From assembly GCA_049999765.1 (NCBI GenBank), contig JBNGIQ010008573.1:1-33234 (forward strand): 33,234 nt of DNA. The letters are read 5' to 3'. Made by a program: the position numbers and the translations under genes. The notes under the pieces are model-generated. The model did not search any database and had not been told where the DNA came from. It was given only the letters and a program-made list of their open reading frames with translations. This DNA comes from Phaeoceros laevis. Lineage: Eukaryota; Anthocerotophyta; Anthocerotopsida; Notothyladales. Numbering within the stretch: position 1 is the stretch's first letter; each line of letters opens with the position of its first letter. Positions 19,221-29,961 of this stretch are shown piece by piece.

Positions 19221-20481
19221 GACAATCCCTCTGTCAGCAACATAAACCTCCAAAACGTTTCAGTCAATGCACTTCACTGACAGTCTCAAGTTCTTCCTCC
19301 TCTCAGACGACCAGAATTTCACGCACTCAAGTACCTGAGGTACTGCTGCGGAACATCTGTGAACATCGTCGATTGCCCGGCCCGCTACGCTCCATGAAGA
19401 ACTACCCCTTTTCTTATCAACACCTAGGCCAGTAGTGACTTTCCTTGTGCAATGCTGCAAAGCTCAGAGAGGAATTCTTTGTCCTCATTCTTGGAAGCAC
19501 TCGGAATAATTTATCAAACCAGACTTCAAATTTCACAAGGCGCTGGCACCCTCGGTTGCACCAAAGAAAGATTCAACCTGCAACCTTCTCGCTGAATGCC
19601 TGCGGAAGCGAATCCAAGCTGTTTCTTGATCAAACCTCTACTTTCTTGCCAGATGTAGCAAGTGTATTGCCTTGCACGAAATGCGCAAGTTCCAATGCCT
19701 TTACCTGCGCCTCAATTCTTCGGAATCACGCCCCCTCGACACTCTGTCAGTGAAGGCAATCTGGTCTCTTGTCCTCATTCTAGATACCACTGGAAACCAA
19801 GAAATCTGCAGCTATATTGTCATCCTTGGGAAGCGCAGACGAAAGAAAATGTAGTACTGCGCATTGTTCAGCTGCTGCGGATGCACATTCTCAGCTGCAT
19901 CTCGATCTTTGTCCGTTGGCTGCCCTTGTCAGCATCATATCTACCAACCTGTATCATGTGCTATTTATCTATCACTTCCCGAATCCCGATTCCCGGGGCG
20001 TGTACTCTAGTTACTTCATACGCTTGTAGTCCTTTCTCAATAACTAGCATCTGGCGATACTAAAAGATGAATTCTCATAATTCACCAAGCCTGTAGAGAC
20101 CTGGCGAAACGAAGTTGCAACCGCAGGATATGCGCCTCTGTCGTGCCGATCGGATAACTGGTCTAGAGGAACGGTACTAGCACCAAAGCAAGCAAACTAG
20201 TCTTAGTCTACATGGCCTTTCACGTTCGGAAGCAGATGCTGCTGTCATTATAGAGATTATCTCGGAGTTCTGGCGAAAGCCTCGAGTTGAGCCAGCCTTT
20301 CGCCAGTAGGATATACCTGGATATTTTCTCAATCTGTCAACGAATGGCCTCGTCCAGCTTCCAGGGGGCCAAATTCGGAAACCAAAGCCCCTCTAGGCTT
20401 GCCAGCGTATTCAGGGAGTCAGGCTTGTGCGCGCTGGAGATGGAATTGGCCATTGTCTGAGGATCTGCTCTTCCAGCTGCC
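19221..20481. other. Divergent intergenic region, no gene recognised
   Basis: About 1.26 kb between the 5' ends of the minus-strand receptor kinase and the plus-strand Nfu gene, so both promoters must be here. A 5' exon supplying the receptor's ATG could also be here. The reading frames present show no domain. Two loosely similar words (CTTGTCCTCATTCT) occur near 19480 and 19769. Confidence 0.5.
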
Positions 20482-22242
20482 ATGGAGAGTCTGGCGCACA
20501 GGCTCCAGGCAGTAGGCGCGCATCGCTGCTTGAACAACCTGGTGCCGAGTAGTTCCAAGGTCAGTCTTTCTCGCTCCGGTGCCTTACCGGAGGGAGCATT
20601 TGCCTTCCGCGGCCATGGGGGGAAGCCAGGGCTGTGGACAGGGCCTCGGGAGCGGCATATGAAGGTGAATGCGGCAGTGAGCCAGGGGGCATCCCTGGAT
20701 GCGGAGAAGCTGAGCTCGCTGTCAGGGGTAGTGACGGATGACACTGTTCCGGAGGGGCACAAGGGACTCCATGGATTTCTGTATGGCGAAGGCGGGGCGG
20801 AGGTTCACAGCTCTCAGGGCAAGGAATTCACGGGGAGGGGGCCGGAGGATGACGGTTCCACCATTCTTGGCTTCCAGGAGTATGTAGATGCGAGGGAGGC
20901 GTTCAAATTCGCCGGGGTGTACGCTGTGTATGATGCAGATCGCGCGGTGCAGTATGTAGGCTACTCGAGGAATGTGGTGCTGTCGCTCAAGGCTCTGCGG
21001 AGCAGGGTGGGGGATGTGAAAGCTGCTTCTGTGAAAGTGAAGCTGTACGTGCAGGCTTCCCTTGTAACCCGGTCTAGGTTAGAGGAAGAAAAGCAGCGGT
21101 GGCTGGACGAGCTGGAGAGTGCGCCTCCAGGCAATTCTGTGGATGCGGACTTGTGGGAGGGGGGCGGGAATGGGGTGCCTTTGTCGCTGATGAATGAGCA
21201 GGAGAGAAAAGAGTACGAGGAGAAGAAGCTGAAGATGAGGAAAGCCATGGGGGAGAATCTGTACGATGAGGTCCAAGGCGAGGATGACGATTCGAGAACC
21301 CGTCGTCTGAAGCTCCTCCAGGCCACAGAGGGAGATGACTGGAGCAGCGTCATCGACGGACAGACGAAGGAGACCTATGAAGGTGCGGTGTCTAAGAAGA
21401 CCGAGGTCGCACAGGAGGTCGCAACACCGGCTGCGATTGTTAGTCCTTTCACCAAACCCGGAGTGAGTAGTGGCCTCTACTCTGCTGAGAGCTACGAGTT
21501 CACCAAGGAAAATGTGGATCTGGTCTTAAACGACGTGCGGCCGTACCTCATTGCGGATGGTGGGAACGTGGAGGTCGTGGATGTAAGCAATGGGATAGTT
21601 TCGCTGCGACTTCAAGGTATGGTAGCTTGATGAGTGCCTGTTTGCCTTTGTGTGGCTGTAAGCATCAGGCCATGTAGGCTTTGGCCTCAAGGATGCCATC
21701 TCTGCTCGTCCAATGTAGAAGGGGCTTGCCAGTATTGATCCTTTGTCTCTGTCAACCGTCCAGGTGCGTGTGGCACCTGCCCCAGCTCTACTTCGACAAT
21801 GAAGATGGGGATTGAGAGAGTCCTGCTTGAGAAGTTTGGAGATGCTATCAAGGAAGTGGTCCAAGTAGACCGCCAAGAGCTTGGAGCAACTGTCGCGGTA
21901 TGCCCAATGAACCCTGCTTTGCTCTGATTGCTACCGTGCAAAGGGTTGTTCGTTCAGACAGGTTAAAAGTGCAGGCGACCCCACACAATTTTTTGTTGAG
22001 GAAAAAAAGCTGCTCACTAAACTCTTTTTCCTCGATTCATGCAGGCTGTAAACGCTCACCTCGACATCCTCAAGCCGGCCATACTCAACTACGGTGGTGC
22101 TGTCGAAGTGGTGTCAGTCTGCTCGGGGAGTGGACAATGCCGAGTCAAGTACCGGGGCCCTGCACCTATTGGTACAGGCATCCGAGCAGCCATCAAGGAC
22201 AAATTCCCTGATATCAAGGATGTCATTCTTTTAGACTTTTAA
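20482..22242 (+). CDS. Plastid-type Nfu iron-sulfur cluster scaffold with N-terminal GIY-YIG-like domain, 488 aa
   Basis: Three exons, 20482-21616, 21764-21897 and 22045-22242, total 1467 nt in frame. Residues 1 to about 65 are Ser/Arg-rich and poor in acidic residues, as in a chloroplast transit peptide (inferred). Residues about 142-220 ([27 protein letters not shown]) match the GIY-YIG-type domain at the N-terminus of the plastid glutaredoxin GRXS16: GVY at 145-147, YVG at 158-160, Arg163, and PPGN ending at 218. A charged linker follows. The Nfu domain runs about 340-420 ([26 protein letters not shown]), with the cluster-binding CxxC at Cys381 and Cys384. A second Nfu domain (about 424-488) lacks CxxC, as in plastid NFU1-3 of Arabidopsis. 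Nfu proteins assemble and hand on [4Fe-4S] or [2Fe-2S] clusters to plastid targets such as photosystem I. The long N-terminal extension is unlike the roughly 230-aa Arabidopsis plastid forms. Confidence 0.92.
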
Positions 22243-22513
22243 ATTTGGTCCCTTCTACTTGTATCATCACCGGTACCTGCACACTCTTTCAATTAGCGGT
22301 ACCGAATGTTGCACGAGTAGCTATGTAAACAAACTCGCCGCGGGCCGGCCCGAAACAGCCTCAGTTGAAAACCGCCACCGGGAAACGGCCTCATCTTCGA
22401 ATCCAGAATGTTATTGCTGTATGTGAAAAAAGCTCGCTGTACTGGTACGTGAGGCGATGCGATGACAGGCTTTGAAGTCTCTAGCAGCACAGGGTTAACA
22501 GCATATGGTGTGT
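22243..22513. other. Spacer between the Nfu gene and tRNA-Leu
   Basis: Holds the 3' UTR of the Nfu gene. Nothing else is recognised. Confidence 0.4.
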
Positions 22514-22556
22514 GACGGTTTGGCCGAGTGGTCTAAGGCGCTGGATTTAGGCTCCA

Positions 22557-22588
<32 letters not shown>

Positions 22589-22593
22589 CGTCA
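22514..22593 (+). tRNA. trnL-UAG: tRNA-Leu (anticodon UAG)
   Basis: 80 nt with a complete cloverleaf. The acceptor stem GACGGTT pairs with AGCCGTC and is followed by discriminator A. The D-arm holds box A (TGGCCGAGTGG). The anticodon stem CTGGA/TCCAG encloses the loop TTTAGGC, giving TAG in DNA. A long variable arm (CCGAAAGGGCG) marks it as class II. The T-arm GTGGGTTCAAATCCCAC contains box B. It reads CUA and possibly other CUN codons. There is no intron and no encoded CCA, as expected for a nuclear gene. Confidence 0.97.
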
Positions 22594-22974
22594 TCCACTG
22601 GCATGGTCGATCTGTATTTTGCCATTTTGGCGAATAGAATCCAACTGGAGCGTTGAGGAAGGCGCATTTGTCGTATTGCATTGATCAACCATCAATTTCT
22701 GGTAGCTGGGGGTATCCTGTCGCTGTTCAGACGGATTGTCCAGCCGCTGCGCATGGCGCACAAGGGTGCGGGAGGCGTGTAGACGACGACAAAAGAGGTC
22801 TACTTACTACTGGTGGGAGGTTGGAGGCTGACAATGCCAGCAGTTCCGAATACACCACACCGCTGCGGGACGCCACCTCAAGTCACCACACTCATCATCC
22901 ATCTACGCATTCATTTGATCGCGAAGTATCCACCAGCAGCTAAAATATTGTTGCTGCCTGCCAGTGGGCTTCCA
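22594..22974. other. Spacer and 5' leader of the ferric reductase gene
   Basis: About 380 nt. Its second half is open in the frame of the reductase's first exon from 22813, with an in-frame ATG at 22834. Part of it could therefore be coding if that ATG is used, but the predicted peptide has no similarity I recognise. Confidence 0.4.
22617..22627 (+). terminator. Weak RNA polymerase III stop for tRNA-Leu
   Basis: Two runs of four T (22617-22620 and 22624-22627) follow the tRNA by about 24 nt. Four T is the minimum for Pol III termination in eukaryotes, so read-through from the first to the second run is likely. Confidence 0.5.
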
Positions 22975-25900
22975 ATGTGCTCCAAAAGTGCCAAATGCTG
23001 GTCAACCGATGAGAGGCTGCTGCTGTGCCGGGACTTGAAAGCCTCAATCCAAGCGGCTCACGACTCCACATCAACAATGACACCTGCTTGTGCTGCCTGG
23101 CTTCGAAAGCCAGCTCTAGTGGTGGTGAAGGTATCACTGTGGGTCGTGCTCCTCTTGTGGCTGGCTATCTGGTTGCTCAGGCTCGTTGCTCAAGAGTGGA
23201 AGCCGCTGAGTGCCCGGCTCACCCAACGCACGAATTGGAGAGCGGTGTATGGAGATTCAGGTCACATATATATGGAGTTTATCAATCTTGTGTTGTGACA
23301 CTGAAGGTTTGAAAAACTGATGTTCCAAATTCATCCACACCCTGCTGCAGCCACCTACTTTCTGCTGTTTGATGCTCCTGTCTTCGCGATTGTGGTGTTG
23401 GCTGCTCTGTATCTCGAACTCCAGCCTTCACCAGGTTCCTGGACACGACCCGAGCTGTAAGCTTGCAAATGCTTGCCACTGGATTGCTCTGCACATGAAT
23501 TCATGACTAGCCTTGACCGCATTTTGGATGGATTCCCAAGCCGCGTGCCTGTAAGATGTAACATGACTGAGGTCCCCTGTATGTCTCAGACTGGGCTGGA
23601 CGAGAGCTGGATGTAGGCAGCTTCGAGTGAGGCTGTGGACCTACCCGGTGCTTGTCCATGGGCCTTTAGGAATCGTGACAGCAGCAGAGCTGGTGGGTTT
23701 GCTGCTCTCCTTCATCGTGCTGTTTGTGACCATCGCGTTCCACTGGAAGTACGAGTTTGAGGGTGTCGCCCCAAGAAATGACAGGAAAACGTAATTCTAA
23801 GCTCTCTTCCAGCCATGCTCAGCAGGTTGATATTGTCCACCGTATTATGTCCATGGATGCATTTCTTGAAGCAACTGTCCTGGTCCTGTGATCATGAGCG
23901 TGCACCTGTATGGGCTTGGAACCTTGCATCATCCGCAGGTGGCAAACCAGGCTGGACAGCGCGGGCCACAAAACAGGCCATGCTGCCCTGGTGCCAATGG
24001 CCTTCCTCTTCTTTCCAGTCACCAGAGGTTCTGTGCTTCTGCGGCTCATCAACATCCCCTTCGATCAGGCAGTCAAGTACCACAAGTGGCTGGCCCACAG
24101 CATGCTGCTGCTGGTGCTCGTCCATAGCTTCCTCTGTGCTGCCTACATGTATACGGTGAAGCACGACCTCTGGGGCCTGGTGAGTGACGACACCTGTAGC
24201 GAGATAGATTCGTGACTTGTTTACAACCATGGTGGCTTCACGGTTCCAACACCGCAAGGTTCAAGCTTCTTGCAGATGGGGAAGTGGAATAGGGACGGGC
24301 AATTCAACAACCTCGCCGGATGCATAGCCACCGGGGCAGGCGCTCTGATGTGGCTCACAAGCCTCCCACAGTTTCGAAGGCGAATATATGAGATGTTCTT
24401 CCTGGCACACCACCTGTACATTGTGTTCGTGGTCTTCACAGCAATCCACGTTGGGGAGAAGATGTTTGACCTCGTCTTGGCCGCCGTTTTCCTGTTCGTC
24501 CTCGATCGCTTCCTCAGATTCTTACAGTCAAGGAAGGTTGTCAGTTTGGTCTCATGCCGGAGCTTCCCTGGCGAGACCGTGGAGTTGGTTCTCGCCAAAC
24601 ACCCAGGTACCTGAATTTTTTACATGATGTGCTCACTCGAGGAGCATGCCTGGCATTGGGCTAACGCAAACCGCTCCAGGTTTGCAGTATTCCGCAGGAA
24701 GTTTCATCTTCGTGCAGGTACCAGCAATCTCGTGGTGGCAGTGGCATCCCTTCACTATTGCCTCAAGCTCCTCTGCGGACCCTGACCATGTTTCCATAAT
24801 CGTCAAGGCAGTGAAGAGGAAGGGTGCCTGGACATACGGCCTCAGACAGTTGGTAAGAGAACGAGCTGGGTTGGAGTGTCAGGAGGCTCTGACATCCTTC
24901 AACCTGCTTCGTGTCTCGGTAGAAGGCCCTTACGGCAACGACTCCGCCCACTTCCTGAAGTCAGTTGCTTTCCAGATACTGCTTTCACTGACTGCCATAT
25001 TGATGAGCCTTCCGGGACTGCTCTTGAAGGAATGTTGCTTTTTTCCCTCTGCAGGTACCAGAATCTCATTATGGTGGCTGGTGGGAGTGGGATCACCCCA
25101 TTCATAGCCGCTCTCAAGGACATTCTGCACAGGCACCACAATAAGCAGCCTTTCCTACCAGCAGATGTTACTCTCATATGGGCGGTGAGGAAATCGGACG
25201 AGCTCCATGTCCTGACAGACACCTTGATGCTGCCTCCACATCACGAGCAAGGGCTCAGCTTGAACCTGCAAGCATTTGTGACTGACCAGGACCGGACGGA
25301 GAGCTCGTTTGCACAGCACGATCTGTTGTTCCCCGAGACTTCAGCCCTGCGATTCGAGTCTCCTTTGCCCAAGGCGGTTGGAAGGGACTCAAACTGGGCA
25401 GTGATAACCACGGTCTTGGCTTCCTTGGTGACCTATCTGTGCATCTGGGGCCTGTTTGAGCACTACTCCACAGGGCCACTGCATCAAGGGATCAGCAAAC
25501 GGTACCCCGTATGGGCCTCAACCTTGTTCAGGTTGTTCGCCATGGTCATAGCCATATCCCTGGTTGGAATTGGCACTGTCCTGCTCCCTGAGCTCTGCGA
25601 GGACACCAGGTGTTGGTTGTTGGGACCCAAGAAAGCCTCATCATTTGCAGAGAAATCAACGGAGAGCGTTCCTATAGTGAACATGCTGGAGAAGCCAGTG
25701 ATCAACATCCATTACGGTCACCGACCAGATCTGGAAGGTAATGCAACCCCGCCTCAAGTAGGTCTTTCAAACTGCGCCGCAAACCACGCCGCTAATCAGA
25801 TATTTGTGCTTGCCATCCGTGGTATTTTGCTGGCAGGCATGTTCAATGAAGCAGCAAAACGACTAGCTGGGACTGACGTGGGAGTGATGGTTTGCGGGCC

Positions 25901-26003
25901 CTTCGAAATGCAGCAGAATGTTGCTCGGCAGTGTCGCAAGCACAGTTCCCTGCTAGGCAGCTCAGTAGCCTTCCACTTCCACAGCGATACCTTCCAGTTG
26001 TAA
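22975..26003 (+). CDS. FRO-type ferric-chelate reductase (NADPH oxidase superfamily), about 755 aa
   Basis: Eight exons: 22975-23260, 23351-23456, 23617-23790, 23939-24179, 24276-24606, 24680-24959, 25055-25737, 25837-26003. They total 2268 nt in frame. It moves electrons from cytosolic NADPH through FAD and two hemes across a membrane to Fe(III) or Cu(II) chelates. Seen: an N-terminal membrane span, the FRO block RLWTYPVLVHGPLGIV, heme-ligand histidines in YHKWLAHSMLLLVLVHS and in FFLAHHLYIVFVVFTAIHVG, the FAD motif WHPFT, the phosphate/NADPH motif VAGGSGITPF, two further spans typical of plant FROs (NWAVITTVLASLVTYL; TLFRLFAMVIAISLVGIG), and VGVMVCGP near the end. Length fits the family (roughly 700-750 aa). 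The start is uncertain: ATGs at 22834 and 23077 are also in frame, and the last would give the short cytosolic tail usual for FROs. The last intron is 99 nt without stops, so its retention would add 33 residues. Confidence 0.93.
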
Positions 26004-26668
26004 ATGCAGTGCACATAAGTCTAGTATAGAACACCCGACACAAACAAAAGTCAGGGTCAATCAAACACTCAACCTCATGCAGGGTTTCCAGATTTCTGCA
26101 GCAGCCGTACAGACGTAGAGTGCTGTGCACTCCACGCCCAGAAGAGGAAGACAAGCAGGAAACGAAGTGTCATAGTTCCGACCGAACACCGGCCTGGGCT
26201 ACGTGTTATCTACCCTGTCACTTAGTTACATAGAAACCCGTTCTAAACATAAGAAACTTTTCTATAACGTTGCCTATATCTCAAACGTTGCGGACGTTGC
26301 TGTCAGCAAATTGTGTTTAATTATAATTTCGATTTTCTTTAAAAAAAAATTGAACGGGATTTTTCCGCATGTCGTACAAAGTCTTCATTGCAAAACGGGC
26401 ACCTAAACGGGCCGTCCTCTAAGCTTCCACGGATTAGGGCATGTCCCCTCACCCAACTCACCTCCTCAAGGCCATCGCCTCTCCTCACTTGACAAATCAT
26501 GCTACTTCGTTCCTCAACGCTATTGCCTCTCCTCACTTGACAAATCATGCTACTTCGTTCCAAGACGCAACGAATGCAAGCATTGGCAAAGATTTTGCAG
26601 CGTTCTAGTTGAGCCATGGGGCGGGAGTGCTCGGTATACACGGAGAGGTAGGTCCTCTCACTCTTTCT
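26004..26668. other. Spacer downstream of the ferric reductase gene
   Basis: Contains the FRO 3' UTR, then AT-rich sequence with a run of nine A at about 26340-26350, then a tandem repeat listed separately. No gene was seen. This is where the window changes from gene-dense to mobile-element sequence. Confidence 0.5.
26474..26571. repeat. 48-bp tandem repeat, two copies
   Basis: The word GCCTCTCCTCACTTGACAAA and the following bases to CTTCGTTCC occur at 26477 and again at 26525, giving a period of 48 bp. The ends of the two units differ slightly. The repeat lies just outside the left end of the CACTA element. Confidence 0.9.
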
Positions 26669-26938
26669 CACTACTAGAAAAAACGTTATAGAATCACGGT
26701 GTCCTATAACGGTGAGGTGACACGCTGCCCGGACACGCTGCCGGGGCGTTACTCCTTCGGATGTTGTCACGGTCGTTACCACGGCCCTTCTCGTGACCGG
26801 GCTCCCTCCCCGCCCACCTGCAGCTGCCGGGCGTCGACCTGCTGTCCTACGGGCTGGATCGGCATCTTCGAGGTCCCATTACCTTGCTCAAGCTTCGTGA
26901 TTTTGACGCAAGGACATCCGGGGCATCAGGCCAGGATA

Positions 26939-27008
26939 TTCTCCTGGCTTGCCCGGCCCGGGCGGCCANNNNNNNNNNTTCTCCTGGCTTGCCCGGCCCG
27001 GGCGGCCA
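26939..27008. other. Assembly gap (26969-26978) flanked by identical 30-bp sequences
   Basis: Ten N separate two identical 30-bp copies beginning TTCTCCTGGCTTGCCCGGCC. This is the signature of contigs that overlap but were not merged, so the duplication is probably artificial and the true sequence 40 bp shorter. Confidence 0.85.
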
Positions 27009-27491
27009 AAGACCTGCTCGCATTGCCATTGTCCGGCCGATAACCTGGGCGCCATGATTGGAGCGTCAGGTGGCAATGCTGCGGCGATTCGCGGTCGTGC
27101 CTGGCTTCATGACATGGATTCCATGACATTTTCGTCAACACGCGAAACCTGGGCTTCATGCCTGGGCTTAGGGTTTAAGGCTTTTCAGCACGCTTTCCTT
27201 GATTTCGGACTTGGACTTCAGATTTCTTTTTCCTCCAGGGGAGGACTTGGGTGCGCGCAGCCATGGCTGGTAAGCGCGGGGCACCAGACATGGCTTGTAG
27301 GAGCCAGACGTGCGTCCATACTTGGTGCGTGCGCCCATGCGCGGGCAGTGCGCTTGCACGGCGCTCGAGCGAAGCTGTGCAACAAGGCTGGCCGGGGAGA
27401 TTATGGCGGGCCGGCAGTCTAGACTAAGCTGCGAGGCTAGGAGGGCTGGCACAAGCAAGCGTTGGAGAGTGACGCGAGGGAGGAAACAGCA

Positions 27492-27517
27492 GTAGCTGAG
27501 CGCGCGCGCTCAGCTAC
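27492..27517. repeat. Perfect 26-bp palindrome
   Basis: The half-site GTAGCTGAGCGCG is followed directly by its exact inverted complement, with no spacer and a (GC)n centre. It lies inside the CACTA element. It could extrude as a cruciform or bind a dimeric protein; no function is evident. Confidence 0.9.
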
Positions 27518-28044
27518 AGTTCGGCTATGGCAGGACGGAGACACGATGTTTGTAGCCTGGCCATGGGCTGGCCAGATCTTGCTGGAGCCACCTTTGGGCG
27601 AGCTGTTGGCTGTCACTCTAGAGTATGCTAGCCCAGGGGCAGGAAAGCGCCGGTGTGGCAGCAGGCGCGGCAGGGTTGTGGAGCGGCCATGGCGGGGTAT
27701 GCTTGCCCAGGGTGTGGAAGCCATGCCCTTCGGATTGCTGATTGTCCATGTATTTACGTCCACCTGTCTGGACAGCTTCTCATGCTGAAGTGATGCTGCC
27801 CAGCTCTCGGCAAGGTCAAAGGAGAAGACAAACTCTGGCAGAGCAAGCTTGTAACAACGCATCTGAAATCTGATTGCACACCAACAGATTTTGGTGCCCA
27901 CAACAGCATGAACCTGATAGAATAGAATCTTGAGTGGACACCAGTGAAGTGATGAAACACTCTCTTTTTTGTGCTGTTACTAGGCATTTGACGGCTTCCA
28001 GCATATTAGATCGCATGTGTGACAGTGTCACTAAGTCACAACCA

Positions 28045-28148
28045 TGAGTGAACTATGAAATTTAATTGTGATTATTTTACAACTAATTGAGNNNNNNNNN
28101 NTGAGTGAACTATGAAATTTAATTGTGATTATTTTACAACTAATTGAG
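28045..28148. other. Assembly gap (28092-28101) flanked by identical 47-bp sequences
   Basis: Ten N lie between two identical 47-bp copies beginning TGAGTGAACTATGAAATTTA. As with the gap near 26970, this looks like an unmerged contig overlap rather than a biological repeat. Confidence 0.88.
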
Positions 28149-28633
28149 CAATTCTAAAAATGGAATCATTGAATGTGTATTTTGTTCAAATGCAATTCAA
28201 AATTCAAATCTCGAAAACACTTCCGCATGGCAGCTTTCGATAGGGTTCTGACACGCGGCTTCAGATTGGACGGCCGGACAAGCGGGGCCAGGTTGTTGGC
28301 AGGCGACCAGTCATCCGGCTTCATGGAAGGCGCGTCAGGAGGTACCAGGGTGTCAGATGGCGTCGTGGCAGTGCCTTCGTACGTCTGCCATAACCCTGAC
28401 ACTGGCCCGAAATGGTCCGTGCTGCAACCGGGAAGGGGTGGCCAGCTCCTAGGTCGGGGCCGATTCACCGTGTCACAGGCTCCAGATAAGTCCGATTTTT
28501 TACACGATGGAAGCTATAAAATACACGGTCCCGGCCGAGCCACTCGCCGCCGTTACAACACACCCCCACCGTGACAAAAAAGGATCGGCGCGTTACAACT
28601 GAGGGTGATTCTTTAACGTTTTTTCTAGTAGTG

Positions 28634-29961
28634 TCTATGGATCAGCACTGGAACCTTAACTCAGCAAGCTTGGTAAGGATCAGGGTTTCTGGGAAATTAA
28701 GTTTGGGCCAAAGAAATGCGTACCGAACGGATGTGCGTTCCGAAAACATACCGATGACGTTCCCAATAGGATTTGAAAAAAAATTATTTCAAATAACTAA
28801 AAAACGAATGCTTAAAAACAAAAGTTAGTTAGTTAGGAGGCTTGCACGGCACACGCCTCCAAGCCCATGTCGGTCTATGGCACCTCCAAGCCCCAGCCCC
28901 GCCTAGTCCAGGCCCAGCACTTGCGCACCATGCCCAGCCTACGTCCATGCCAATCCAAGCTCCGCCGCGACCACCTAGCCGTGGCACGCGCTCGCCTTGT
29001 GCAGCCGTAGGAGCGCAACAACTGACCCTTCCCTCGCTAGGCACGCGCTCGCCTTGTGCAGCCGTAGGAGCGCAACAACTGACCCTTCCCTCGCTAGGCA
29101 CGCGCCCACTCGTCCCATCTCGGCTTCAGCCACGTCCTGCTCCATCCAGAGCAAAGACGAGCAAGACTGGAAGCTTGTTTTTGTTCATGCAAATAAGCTT
29201 CCAGTTCAAGGGAACGGGAACTTGTTTTTTGGAAAAGTTTCCCGCGAAATAAAAAACCCGTTCCCAACGGACGGGGGACGTGACCCCCGTCCGACAGAAA
29301 CCTTGGTAAGGATTGACCATTTCTCGTCTTTTGTGCAGGCTGAAATGGGTATAGTACTGTGAAACCATGTCAACCTCCTCAAAAAAACTTACATTACATC
29401 AAATCACCTCTCATTAATTTTATTGAGCAAAACCTTGAAGGCTAGGTGTTTCTTACAACTATAGACACCAGCTATTAAGTTCAAAGAAATTCGTAATGGA
29501 GGATGGTCAAGGATGTTCACAATGCCTAATGACAAGCAGAAAATGACTTCGTATTGGAATGTAGAGGACGACTATACGCATGTTCTATTGTATGCATTAC
29601 CTAATCTGTTGCTGAAGAGCGAAATTGAAGAGAAGAAGTTTTATGTTGATCTGATTCTAATTGAGCTGTGCCTATGTTTTGTTCTTACGATCGCACTCAT
29701 AAGTGGAAAAGTGCGGTCATTCAACTAGTTGATCACTTGTTGAATCGTGAAGAGTATTCACTCAAGAGTCATTTGGAGCTAAAAAGGCACCGTTAGAACA
29801 TGCAGCTGGCATGATCAAGTTCTTTTATGGCAGATGTTAGATCTCAGTATCTACATATGTAATTGCAAGTTTTCTGTACGTTTATGTTGTGTAGGAAGCG
29901 GTGAGCTCATGGATGACATGATCCTCCAGAGTTTATCTGGTGCTACATATTTGAGAGAAGT
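28634..29961. other. Repeat-rich spacer, no gene recognised
   Basis: Between the CACTA element and the next reading frame. It holds the 57-bp tandem repeat listed separately and AT-rich sequence after 29370. A frame at 28842-29252 covers the repeat but is Pro/Arg-rich, low in complexity and unrecognised. A short frame at 29513-29728 is also unrecognised. Confidence 0.45.
28983..29105. repeat. 57-bp tandem repeat, two full copies plus the start of a third
   Basis: Units begin GGCACGCGCTCGCCTTGTGC at 28983 and 29040, and a third starts at 29097 but diverges after about nine bases. The two full copies are identical. The period is 19 codons, so a frame through it stays open, but there is no other sign of coding. 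Confidence 0.93.

Larger units (their letters stand above)
26669..28633. mobile_element. Non-autonomous CACTA (En/Spm-type) DNA transposon
   Basis: The left end at 26669 reads CACTACTAGAAAAAACGTTA and the right end, ending at 28633, is its inverted complement. The terminal inverted repeats match over 29 bp with one mismatch. Both sides are flanked by TCT (26666-26668 and 28634-28636), the 3-bp target duplication expected for CACTA elements. CGTTAC words occur near both ends (about 26747 and 26773; about 28551 and 28591), like the subterminal transposase-binding repeats of the superfamily. The interior is GC-rich and has no transposase-like reading frame, so it would have to be mobilised in trans. 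The apparent length of 1965 bp includes two 10-N gaps that may not be real. Confidence 0.92.

Noticed and set aside
20961-21353. 130-codon minus frame rich in Ser and Phe inside the Nfu gene
   Set aside because: Antisense of the Glu/Lys-rich linker of the Nfu protein; there is no independent evidence.
26939-27008. 30-bp duplication as a real direct repeat
   Set aside because: It exactly flanks ten N and is best explained as an unmerged contig overlap; the 47-bp duplication at 28045-28148 was rejected for the same reason.
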